The position numbers and the translations under genes are program-made. DNA of 11,673 nt, from NCBI GenBank assembly GCA_020860745.1, contig JAJBTR010000327.1, forward strand, positions 1 to 11,673, written 5' to 3'. The stretch comes from Lachnospiraceae bacterium (GTDB taxonomy: Bacteria; Bacillota; Clostridia; Lachnospirales; Lachnospiraceae). Positions 5,385 to 11,673 of this stretch are shown here, piece by piece. How positions within the stretch are numbered: the first letter of the stretch is position 1; each line of letters starts with the position of its first letter. The notes beneath the pieces were generated by a model. That model saw nothing but the letters and a program-made list of their open reading frames with translations, was not told where the DNA came from and did not search any database.

Positions 5385-6749
5385 CTACACCACCTGGTGT
5401 TGCAGCCACTTCCTGCTCCGGAAACGGATACTGAAGATAATCCCGCGGACGGTCCAGTCGGTAAACATGCCGATCCAGACAGCAATCGGGCCAAACCCCT
5501 GCACCCGGCAGAGGTACACGCAGAGCGACACCCGGCAGACCCACATGCTGACCGTGGAGAGAATCATGGAAAACTTCACATCCCCGGCCGCCCGCATGCC
5601 ATAGCCGGGGATAAAGGCCAGTGTCCAGACAAAAGGTTTTATGATCGTAATCCACTTCATCATGAAATAGCACAGATCCGCGCTGGTCTGCTCCATCCCC
5701 GCGATCTGCGTAACCGGCCTGGTCAGCACAAGTGTCAGCAGCGCAGTGACAACAACGGTCACTTCTGCGATCAGACTCAGCTTTATAATATAGTACACTG
5801 CCTGATCTTTTTTCCCGGCGCCGATACACTGCCCGACAATCGTCATCAGGCCGATTCCGACACCCATTGCCGCTACGCTGTTTAGATACTCCAGAATGTT
5901 GGTCATGGCCTGCGCGGAAATGGTGGTCGTCCCGAGCGTAGAAACCGTGGACTGGATCGCCAGCTTTCCAAACTGGAACATCCCATTCTCAATACCGGTC
6001 GGAATGCCCACCGAAAGTATCACCGCAATCAAAGCCAGCTCCGGCCGGATTTTGGCGTAATTCCGTATCACAATCGTCTGCTTATCTCTCCGCTGCAGAC
6101 AGATCATCACCACCGCCATGACAATCCTGGAAAACAGGGTGGAAAGTCCGGCTCCCAGCACACCCATATCCAGACCAAAAATCATAATCGCATTCCCGGC
6201 GATATTGATCCCATTGCAGATGACAGAGATGATCATAGGCATGCGGGAATTTCCCTCCGCCCGGAAAAAAGCTGCATTGGCATTAAACAGCGCAATAAAC
6301 GGGTAGGAAAGCGCAGTCACCAGAAAATAAGTCCGGGACGCCTCCATCACATCCGCCTCTACCTGCCCGAAAATCAGCCGCAGCAGAGGATTGCGGAAAG
6401 CCACGCAGAGCACTGTAATCGCCAGGGAAATCACCAGCATCGTGAGAAACACCTGTCTGGCCGCACGATTGCACTCCTCCGTCTCCTGTTTCCCCAGATA
6501 TTGGGAGCAGACAATCGTACCGCCCGCCGCCAGAGCCAGGAACACCTGGAGCATCAGATTGTTGATGGAATCCACCAGGGACACCGCCGAGATAGTGGCG
6601 CTGCCCACATTGCTGACCATCACCGTGTCGATCGTGCCCATCAATGCGTTCAGCACCTGCTCGATCATCAGCGGCACCAGAAGCAAAAGCAGGTCGTGGT
6701 TATTGAATAGTAAATCCTCTTTTTGGATTCCCAGCTTGTTTAAAACCAT
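5385..6749 (-). CDS. MATE-family multidrug/toxin efflux transporter
   Basis: A 454-residue polytopic inner-membrane protein with about 12 predicted membrane helices, the standard size for MATE (multi-antimicrobial extrusion) proteins. These export organic cations or other small molecules using a Na+ or H+ gradient. The first half opens with the typical LLLLVPLMIEQVLNALMGTIDTVMV and later VFLALAAGGTIVCSQYLG. The second half repeats the fold from about residue 245 with SVGIPTGIENGMFQFGKLAIQ and GLMTIVGQCIGAGKKDQA. The ATG is preceded by GAGAAAGGGAAAG, a good ribosome binding site, and a promoter is visible at 6814-6841. It appears monocistronic. Its transcript has no strong terminator just past the stop and probably runs to the T7 hairpin at 5046-5057, making it antisense to the small gene at 5127. 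The substrate cannot be inferred. Confidence 0.93.
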   Translation of the reverse strand: MVLNKLGIQKEDLLFNNHDLLLLLVPLMIEQVLNALMGTIDTVMVSNVGSATISAVSLVDSINNLMLQVFLALAAGGTIVCSQYLGKQETEECNRAARQVFLTMLVISLAITVLCVAFRNPLLRLIFGQVEADVMEASRTYFLVTALSYPFIALFNANAAFFRAEGNSRMPMIISVICNGINIAGNAIMIFGLDMGVLGAGLSTLFSRIVMAVVMICLQRRDKQTIVIRNYAKIRPELALIAVILSVGIPTGIENGMFQFGKLAIQSTVSTLGTTTISAQAMTNILEYLNSVAAMGVGIGLMTIVGQCIGAGKKDQAVYYIIKLSLIAEVTVVVTALLTLVLTRPVTQIAGMEQTSADLCYFMMKWITIIKPFVWTLAFIPGYGMRAAGDVKFSMILSTVSMWVCRVSLCVYLCRVQGFGPIAVWIGMFTDWTVRGIIFSIRFRSRKWLQHQVV

Positions 6750-6813
6750 TTCTTTCCCTTTCTCCGCGGCCAGTCATAAGTTCAGAAAGTATTCTGACCA
6801 GGATTCAGAGATT

Positions 6814-6841
6814 ATTTTACACGTATTTTTCCAAAAAGCAA
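6814..6841 (-). promoter_or_regulatory. Putative sigma-70-type promoter of the MATE gene
   Basis: Read on the minus strand, TTGCTT (6841-6836) and TAAAAT (6819-6814) are separated by 16 bases. They lie about 65 bases before the MATE start, in an AT-rich stretch. Confidence 0.5.
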
Positions 6842-6883
6842 CAGAAAATCAGTGATTATATTTCTATCATTTTTTGCAAAACG

Positions 6884-6903
6884 AAAAAGCAGACCATGTC
6901 TGC
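6884..6903 (-). terminator. Minus-strand intrinsic terminator downstream of the DUF5107 gene
   Basis: On the minus strand GCAGAC and GTCTGC form a 6-base-pair stem with a 3-base loop (6903-6889). TTTTT follows at 6888-6884, then CGTTTT. It would end leftward transcripts before the MATE promoter. Confidence 0.65.
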
Positions 6904-7066
6904 CCTTCCTGCTCGCGTGCGAATTTCAACGCTTCTCATCTCATACTCGCTCCAGACTTCGCCGATGGTCTCGCAATACCGGAAAAAATTTCAACAGCTG
7001 TCTTCGGACTGATATAAGTTGAACATAGCGGATCGTGCCCTGGCGAAATCAGCAGCATAAAATTTT
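6904..7066. other. Unassigned intergenic stretch, possible remnant or repeated element
   Basis: About 160 bases between two hairpins downstream of the DUF5107 gene hold no gene I can support. Minus-strand frames read as protein-like pieces, for example IFSGIARPSAKSGASMR and ETIGEVWSEYEMRSVEIR. Together with the bounding hairpins this suggests either a decayed gene end or an intergenic repeat element dispersed in the genome. The whole gene-free interval is 6750-7093 and also holds the MATE promoter and a terminator. Confidence 0.35.
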
Positions 7067-7089
7067 GGAGCAGGCTCGTCGCCTGCTCC
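7059..7089 (-). terminator. Perfect 9-bp hairpin immediately after the DUF5107 stop codon
   Basis: GGAGCAGGC (7067-7075) pairs with GCCTGCTCC (7081-7089) around TCGTC, only 4 bases past the stop at 7094-7096. On the minus strand it is followed by AAAATTTT and not by a pure T-run; on the plus strand it is followed by GCTTTT. It is a plausible terminator or 3' mRNA-stabilising stem. Confidence 0.55.
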
Positions 7090-7093
7090 GCTT

Positions 7094-10000
7094 TTACCAG
7101 AATTGTTCTCTTTCTCTTCCCCACCGGAACACCTTCAGATGCGCAATCGCACCCTGGTAGTCCGCCTGTTCCTCCAGGATCCGGCACAACAATTTCTCTG
7201 CTTTTTCCCTGTTTCCAAGCCCGAACTCACCCAGGGCTCTCAGATAATTACAGTAGAGCCGGTTTCTCAGCGCAATATCCTCCTGATATACTTCAATCTC
7301 CGGCAGCGACACCGCGAAAAAGTCATATTCCACTTCGTCCATAAGATGTTTTTCCCCGTAAGTAACCAGGCGGGAAAATGCCTCCTGCGCCTCTGCCTCT
7401 CTCCCCAGCGCCCGCTTTGCAAGTCCCTGGTAAAAAATGTAATCGGAGGGCTGGTCGTTATAGTACAGCACCGGTTCCGGCTCCGGCGGTCCGGCGGCTG
7501 CCCGCGCAAGATATTCCGCAGATTTTTCCTCATCACCCAGCTTATGGTACGCCAGTCCCATGTAATAATGCGCCTGGTTATCCGGCACATTGGGAAGCTT
7601 TCCCTCCCCCAGATTCGCCGGATACTGCATGGACGCCTCCAGCCGCTCCAGCGCTTCCCGATACCTGCTGTGATCGATATCATCTGCCGCAAGCTGAATC
7701 AGAGCATATCGATACTGGCTGCTGACCTTTCCCTCGCCGCCCTCCCAGGGATGGAACTGGCGGAAGGAAAGGCGCTCCAGCGCTGTCTCGTATTCCCCCT
7801 CACAATTCAGCAGTGTAGCCCAGCGCAGGAAAAGATCATCCCGCTGCACAACCTGTTCGCGGTGCATCTCCATGACAGCCAGGCGCTCCCCCACCGGGCG
7901 GTTCGCCCTGGCCAGAAGCTGGTCATATTCCAGCCACAGACGGGGGTATCCCACATCCAGTTCACATGCTTTCTCCATGGCTCGCAGTGCTTTTTCTGTA
8001 TTATTTTCTTTATTATAATAAGCGATCGACAGATTCCTGTGCGCCACGGCCAGATCCTGTTTTTCAGCCACGGCCGTCTCCCAATGTTCCACAGCGGCGG
8101 CATACTGTTTTTTATCATAGAGCAGGTTTCCAAGATAATAGTGCGCCATGGGCGCTGTCCCCAGTGCGGAGACAGCGCTGTTTAAAATCGCAATTTCTTC
8201 CACCCGGTTCGGAAAAATGCAATCCGGCCGCATCGCCTCCGCTCTCTCATAACATTCCGCCGCGGAGCGCTTCCGTCCCATGCGGCTTAGGACAAATCCC
8301 TGATAATACAGGCACAGAGGATTCTGCTCCGGGGAAGTCTGTAAAATATCCAGCGCATCCTCATACAGCCCGACCTGTATATAATCCAGCGATAGCGTCA
8401 GGTAATTGTGCGCCTGCTCCCGCATAAGGCTGACCCAGGCTGCCCGGATGTCGTTTTCCGAGTTCTGTTTGTCGGTTGCTCCGGTTCCCTTGCCACTCTC
8501 TGCAAGCTGCGCATCAGACGCGCCAGCTTTCCCACTGGACTTTAAAAATTGCACCATAATCGTCACGGTCGAATCCGATTCACTATACGGCTGCAGCAGC
8601 ATTTTCTCGTATTGACATCCCATGTTAAGTGGGTCAATCTCCAGGCTCTCCTCTAAGAACCGCTTCGACGTCCGCCCCAGCCTGCGCAGCATCGCAGCTT
8701 TCATCGTCCGCGCCTTATCGCTGTGCCAGTTCCGCAGCATGGATTTTTCCGCAAAATCCAGAGCCACCTCAAAATTACTGCTTCGCGCCTCCAGGCAGGC
8801 CAGGCGATAAAACGCAGCGCTCTGGGTCTCCGCGCTCCAGGCTGCCTTATAAAAAGCATCGTATGCCGCGTCCGACTGTCCGTCAGCGTCCAGCGCCAGC
8901 CCCAGGTTAAAATAAGCTTCTCCCATGTAGGGGTTCGGATTCCGCCGGGTCTGTTTTTTGATTGCCGCCTCAAAATAAGGAATGCTCTCCCGGATCTGTC
9001 CGCGCCGCAACAACAACAGTCCGTAACCGTTATTCAGGCGAATATCCGTCGCATCACGCCGCAGCCCCTCCAGATAATAGTCCGCCGGTTCCCGTGTCGC
9101 GTGGCGGTACTGTTCCAGATGCTGCGCTGCCAGATAAAGTTCCTCCAGGCTATCGATTTCCTCCGGCTTCGGAAGCGGCTGCGCGGGCTTCGGCACCGGC
9201 TCCTCTTTCTGCACAAACAGCGTATAGCTCACCAGCGTTTTTCCATCGCAAATGACATTCACATGATAATCCGTATCCGCGCCCGGAGCAGCAAACGACA
9301 GGCAGAAACATCCCTCCGGATTCAGATTCTCAACACGCCGGATCCACTCTTCGCCCTGCCTGTGGATCACAATCTCCGCCTCCGGATATACACCGGTCAC
9401 ATAGACACGCAGTTCCATCTTCTCCCTGCCCTGCCGCGTCAGGCTCACCGCCGCGTCCTTTGTCGCATTTCCGACTCGCCCCACACCCTTATAGGGCATA
9501 AAATACTGTACGAATGTCTTCTCCTCCTGCGGTTTTAACCAGGTAAAATCCGGCTGGTTGTCCGTGTACACGCCGGTCATCAGTTCGATATAAGGGCCGT
9601 CCTCCTCCGTCAGGTTCCGATCCCACATCCGGCCGAAATCCCCATTTCCCCAGGTCCACTGTTTTTTGCCCGGCGCGATATGGTGATCCGCCACATGGAG
9701 AAGCCCGGCATCCAGGCTCTCATCGTAGTTACCGATAAAATCAAAATCCGAGTGTGCCGCCATGTAGGAGGTCGGCACCTTCACATTTTTATAGTGGGAA
9801 ATGTCGACTCCCGCGGAATAATCCCACTTATAGTATTCACCCGTCGCAATGGGAAAAGTAGAAACCGCCCGCTTTCCGTGATCCATCACAGCGGTCACAT
9901 CCGGCGGAAACACGGAATAGGTGTGGTCGTTTACCGGAACCGCCGGATTCGCCCACCACAGAAAGGTCTGCGGGAAATCGGTCCCGTTGTAGAGCTGCCC

Positions 10001-10531
10001 GCGTATCTCGATATAGGCTTTCCCCGGATAAAGGGAAATTGCTGCCAGCCCCTTTGTCCCGCACATCCGGTCCGTCTCGCCGACATAGACTGTTGCGGAT
10101 CCGTCTTCCTTTTGTTCCAGTGTAACATCCACCGGCGCAAAGGTGGTCGGCCGGTGATGCTGCGGCCAGTTAAACTCGATCCCGCCGGAAATCCACGGTC
10201 CGGCCAGCCCCACAAGCGCCGGCCTGATCACATGATTATAGTACACAAAATCATACCCGTTCGTCTTGTCATATGCCCGCTGAATCCGACCTCCCAGTTC
10301 CGGCAGAATCATGACCTTCAGATACTCATTTTCCAGAAAAACCGCCCTGTACTCCGCATCGGTTTTATCATCGGAAATCTTCTCCGTCACCGGCAGCGGA
10401 TAAATTTTTCCGCTACTGCCCTGATATGCCCGTTTTTCAATAAAAAGCGGGTATTTCTCCGGCTGTCCCGCCTGATATGTAGGGATGGTGACAGTCTCCT
10501 CCCATACATTGACTGTCTTTGTGGTATCCAT
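7094..10531 (-). CDS. DUF5107-domain protein with C-terminal tetratricopeptide repeats
   Basis: A 1145-residue predicted cytoplasmic protein with no signal peptide or membrane helix. Residues about 1-350 form the DUF5107 region, a galactose-mutarotase-like beta-sandwich. It is recognised by VMILPELGGRIQRAYDKTNG, GPWISGGIEFNWPQHHRP and a Trp/His-rich core (WWANPAVPVNDH; WTWGNGDFGRMWDRN). Mutarotase-like folds bind carbohydrate, so a sugar-related enzymatic or binding role is likely, but no reaction is established from sequence. Residues about 360-445 look like a small beta domain. From about 460 to the end lie many TPR-like helix pairs (for example EAYFNLGLALDADGQSDAAYDAF and AHYYLGNLLYDKKQYAAAVEHW), normally a protein-binding scaffold. 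A low-complexity Ser/Gly/Asp insertion at about 665-695 interrupts them. The start is supported by AGAAGGAATAG before the ATG. The gene stands alone between terminators, with no sugar kinase, transporter or hydrolase beside it. Confidence 0.9.
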   Translation of the reverse strand: MDTTKTVNVWEETVTIPTYQAGQPEKYPLFIEKRAYQGSSGKIYPLPVTEKISDDKTDAEYRAVFLENEYLKVMILPELGGRIQRAYDKTNGYDFVYYNHVIRPALVGLAGPWISGGIEFNWPQHHRPTTFAPVDVTLEQKEDGSATVYVGETDRMCGTKGLAAISLYPGKAYIEIRGQLYNGTDFPQTFLWWANPAVPVNDHTYSVFPPDVTAVMDHGKRAVSTFPIATGEYYKWDYSAGVDISHYKNVKVPTSYMAAHSDFDFIGNYDESLDAGLLHVADHHIAPGKKQWTWGNGDFGRMWDRNLTEEDGPYIELMTGVYTDNQPDFTWLKPQEEKTFVQYFMPYKGVGRVGNATKDAAVSLTRQGREKMELRVYVTGVYPEAEIVIHRQGEEWIRRVENLNPEGCFCLSFAAPGADTDYHVNVICDGKTLVSYTLFVQKEEPVPKPAQPLPKPEEIDSLEELYLAAQHLEQYRHATREPADYYLEGLRRDATDIRLNNGYGLLLLRRGQIRESIPYFEAAIKKQTRRNPNPYMGEAYFNLGLALDADGQSDAAYDAFYKAAWSAETQSAAFYRLACLEARSSNFEVALDFAEKSMLRNWHSDKARTMKAAMLRRLGRTSKRFLEESLEIDPLNMGCQYEKMLLQPYSESDSTVTIMVQFLKSSGKAGASDAQLAESGKGTGATDKQNSENDIRAAWVSLMREQAHNYLTLSLDYIQVGLYEDALDILQTSPEQNPLCLYYQGFVLSRMGRKRSAAECYERAEAMRPDCIFPNRVEEIAILNSAVSALGTAPMAHYYLGNLLYDKKQYAAAVEHWETAVAEKQDLAVAHRNLSIAYYNKENNTEKALRAMEKACELDVGYPRLWLEYDQLLARANRPVGERLAVMEMHREQVVQRDDLFLRWATLLNCEGEYETALERLSFRQFHPWEGGEGKVSSQYRYALIQLAADDIDHSRYREALERLEASMQYPANLGEGKLPNVPDNQAHYYMGLAYHKLGDEEKSAEYLARAAAGPPEPEPVLYYNDQPSDYIFYQGLAKRALGREAEAQEAFSRLVTYGEKHLMDEVEYDFFAVSLPEIEVYQEDIALRNRLYCNYLRALGEFGLGNREKAEKLLCRILEEQADYQGAIAHLKVFRWGREREQFW

Positions 10532-10581
10532 TCTATTCCTTCTTCTGAATCAAATTCATTTCAAGCCTGTCATTCATGTTC

Positions 10582-10812
10582 CTAAATACTATACATATTA
10601 AAATATTTCTGTGCCTCACCAGACGAAACATTCAGTTTTTCCTGCAGTCTGCTCAATATGTCATTGACTGAGGCTCCGAAAAGTAATCCGGTTTCTACAA
10701 TTCCTCTCGCTTCTCCTTTTGTTTCCCCTCTTGCTTCTCCTCTCGCTTCTCATCTCACTTCTACTCTTTTTTCAAGTTAATCAAATAATGTACAAATTAG
10801 ATTCACCTAATT
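10582..10812 (-). pseudogene. Disconnected C-terminal tail of the Rpn-type nuclease/transposase gene
   Basis: In the same reading frame as the upstream Rpn gene, and past its stop, the minus strand still reads as the usual end of this family. First comes LICTLFD, then a charged LEKR segment, GEAR-type repeats, and GIVETGLLFGASVNDILSRL through to FNMYSI and a TAG at 10582-10584. Four in-frame stops (10813-10815, 10807-10809, 10777-10779, 10750-10752) interrupt it. The one at 10750-10752 is a TGA where the repeat predicts GGA, which points to point mutation and not to a frameshift. The tail cannot be made as one protein with the nuclease domain. The DUF5107 gene begins 50 bases downstream, so its promoter may lie within this decayed sequence. 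Confidence 0.8.
10705..10764 (-). repeat. Five tandem 12-base units encoding GEAR-like tetrapeptides
   Basis: Imperfect 12-base units (consensus on the minus strand GGAGAAGCGAGA) run five times in the decayed Rpn tail. Each encodes Gly-Glu-Ala-Arg or a variant (GETK, VEVR). Such charged repeats are common in the linker of Rpn-family proteins. The two units furthest from the tail's 3' end have degenerated, and one carries a TGA. Confidence 0.75.
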
Positions 10813-11574
10813 TTAATAAACATGATTATCTATTTTTATTTTTATTGCTCCCGCCACTGCCATAAAGACTATTTTATCCGGCATATGATCATCGTTATAC
10901 TTTACTGCGGCATCTGCAATACTATTTCCCGATGCGCTCCGATTTAAAAATATTTGAAGTAATTCAAATAAATCTCTGTTGTTTTTATTGTGAAAAATTA
11001 ATTCTGTATTTCTTGCCTCCACCAGATGCATCGGATAATCATTGATAAACTCCGCCACATCCTCCGGAAGATTCAGCATTTCGTGCAAAGATTTTGCCCC
11101 ATCCCACGGCTTTTCCCCATAATACCCAATTACCGTAATCCCCGGGCCAACTTTCTCCGCTTGTCTCAGTTTTGACAAATATTCATCCTCTGTCAAACCT
11201 TTAGCATCCGCATACTTTCTGGCATTACTATCATACTGCTTTTTGTATGTAGCATAATCATACCCCATCACACGCAATGGCATGGCATAATGGATATGCT
11301 CCTGATGGTCCAGTCCCAGCATAACCAGACGAACACCCAAACCCGTAGATTTCTTCTGAATCTTAATATTATCCCTGGATGCCTGAACAGACTCTGCATA
11401 TTCCCGATGTTCCAGCACAGTAGAACCCTCTGTATCAACTTCCTCCAGTTCATCCGGCTGAATAATTTGCTTTCCACGAAACAAAACTGCATTGAAAAAA
11501 TCCGCAAATTCCTCGTTGCCGTTCCAATAGTTTTTCAGAACTATATCCGGCTTTAGTTTCTGTTTCCCCGCCAA
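10813..11574 (-). CDS. Rpn-family recombination-promoting nuclease / putative transposase, C-terminally truncated
   Basis: The nuclease half of an Rpn/PD-(D/E)XK-type protein, a family linked to RecA-independent recombination and transposase-like activity. The clostridial form is recognised from KLKPDIVLKNYW, FADFFNAVLF, VLEHREYAES, ASRDNIKIQKKST, then HIHYAMPLRVMGYDY and GYYGEKPWDGAKSLHEML. The position where many family members have ExQ reads D-H-Q here, which may affect catalysis. The frame opens at a GTG (11601), but the better start is a TTG at 11574 with AAGGAGGAG about 9 bases upstream, giving 253 residues. A strong extended -10 promoter precedes it. The protein ends prematurely at HVY, about 77 codons short, and the missing tail is still legible downstream. 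Codon use is AT-rich compared with the DUF5107 gene, consistent with a mobile origin. Probably inactive or altered. Confidence 0.82.
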   Translation of the reverse strand: MAGKQKLKPDIVLKNYWNGNEEFADFFNAVLFRGKQIIQPDELEEVDTEGSTVLEHREYAESVQASRDNIKIQKKSTGLGVRLVMLGLDHQEHIHYAMPLRVMGYDYATYKKQYDSNARKYADAKGLTEDEYLSKLRQAEKVGPGITVIGYYGEKPWDGAKSLHEMLNLPEDVAEFINDYPMHLVEARNTELIFHNKNNRDLFELLQIFLNRSASGNSIADAAVKYNDDHMPDKIVFMAVAGAIKIKIDNHVY

Positions 11575-11637
11575 GTAAACTCTCCTCCTTCTTTTGTCCA
11601 CATGGATGAGAAAACCAGTGTATTTTTGCTTATCGAC

Positions 11638-11666
11638 ATTTTACCATTGTCGCATACAGAAAGCAA
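11638..11666 (-). promoter_or_regulatory. Extended -10 promoter of the Rpn-type gene
   Basis: On the minus strand TTGCTT (11666-11661) and TAAAAT (11643-11638) are 17 bases apart, with a TGG extended -10 directly before TAAAAT. It lies about 65 bases upstream of the TTG start at 11574. Confidence 0.6.
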
Positions 11667-11673
11667 TCTGAAA

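Noticed and set aside
5392..5405. ACACCACCTGGTGT palindrome at the MATE stop codon as a terminator.
   Set aside because: The possible stem is only 5 base pairs with no T-run on either strand, and it is part of the coding end of the gene.
6934..6947. A 14-base sequence (CGCTTCTCATCTCA) also found at 10744-10757 in the Rpn tail.
   Set aside because: A 14-base match between two places in a window this size is expected by chance about one time in four, and the flanks do not match, so it does not support a shared element.
9680..10585. A long open frame (about 300 codons) on the plus strand opposite the DUF5107 gene, with others at 7103-8185 and 8723-9538.
   Set aside because: They lie antisense to a clear, domain-rich gene, have compositions typical of reverse-strand shadow frames (Arg, His, Pro, Ile rich), lack convincing ribosome binding sites, and match no family.

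Overview
The window looks like chromosomal DNA of a gut-type Firmicute, most likely Lachnospiraceae (Clostridium cluster XIVa). The reasons are the protein families present (a cytoplasmic DUF5107-TPR protein, a trigger-factor-like PPIase without a ribosome-binding domain, two cupin-type AraC regulators, a clostridial Rpn-type nuclease/transposase), strong AGGAGG-like ribosome binding sites, and mid-range base composition. The genus is inferred, not shown. I see no rRNA, tRNA, CRISPR array, phage gene or complete insertion sequence.

Layout, left to right. (a) 11-988 (+) is an AraC regulator ending in a strong bidirectional terminator. It converges on a leftward regulatory block of three genes: AraC (2771-3760), an NYN-domain putative ribonuclease with an OST-HTH/LOTUS-like domain (1781-2635), and a FadR-type GntR regulator (1044-1784). 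The last two overlap by 4 bases (ATGA) and should be translationally coupled. No terminator is visible between the AraC gene and the NYN gene. (b) 4006-4959 (+) is a PPIase/chaperone gene. It is followed by a short candidate leader ORF and a 72-base hairpin that buries the ribosome binding site of a 61-residue small protein (5127-5312, +). (c) 5385-6749 (-) is a MATE-family transporter with its own promoter. (d) 7094-10531 (-) is a 1145-residue DUF5107 + TPR protein, a predicted carbohydrate-related cytoplasmic protein. A 340-base gene-free stretch with two terminator-like hairpins separates it from the MATE gene. (e) 10582-11574 (-) is an Rpn/PD-(D/E)XK nuclease-transposase gene with a good promoter. 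Its C-terminal tail is cut off by several in-frame stop codons but is still readable in the same frame.

How the genes work together is mostly inference. Three transcription regulators (two AraC, one FadR/FCD) beside a DUF5107-TPR protein and an efflux pump suggest a locus that responds to small molecules or sugars. No glycoside hydrolase, sugar kinase or sugar transporter is present to fix a substrate. The most interesting item is the 4956-5129 region. A short ORF in frame with, and ending inside, the 5' arm of an RBS-sequestering hairpin has the architecture of a translational attenuator upstream of an uncharacterised small protein. The same hairpin also looks like an intrinsic terminator on the minus strand. 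No wholly new multi-gene system is evident.
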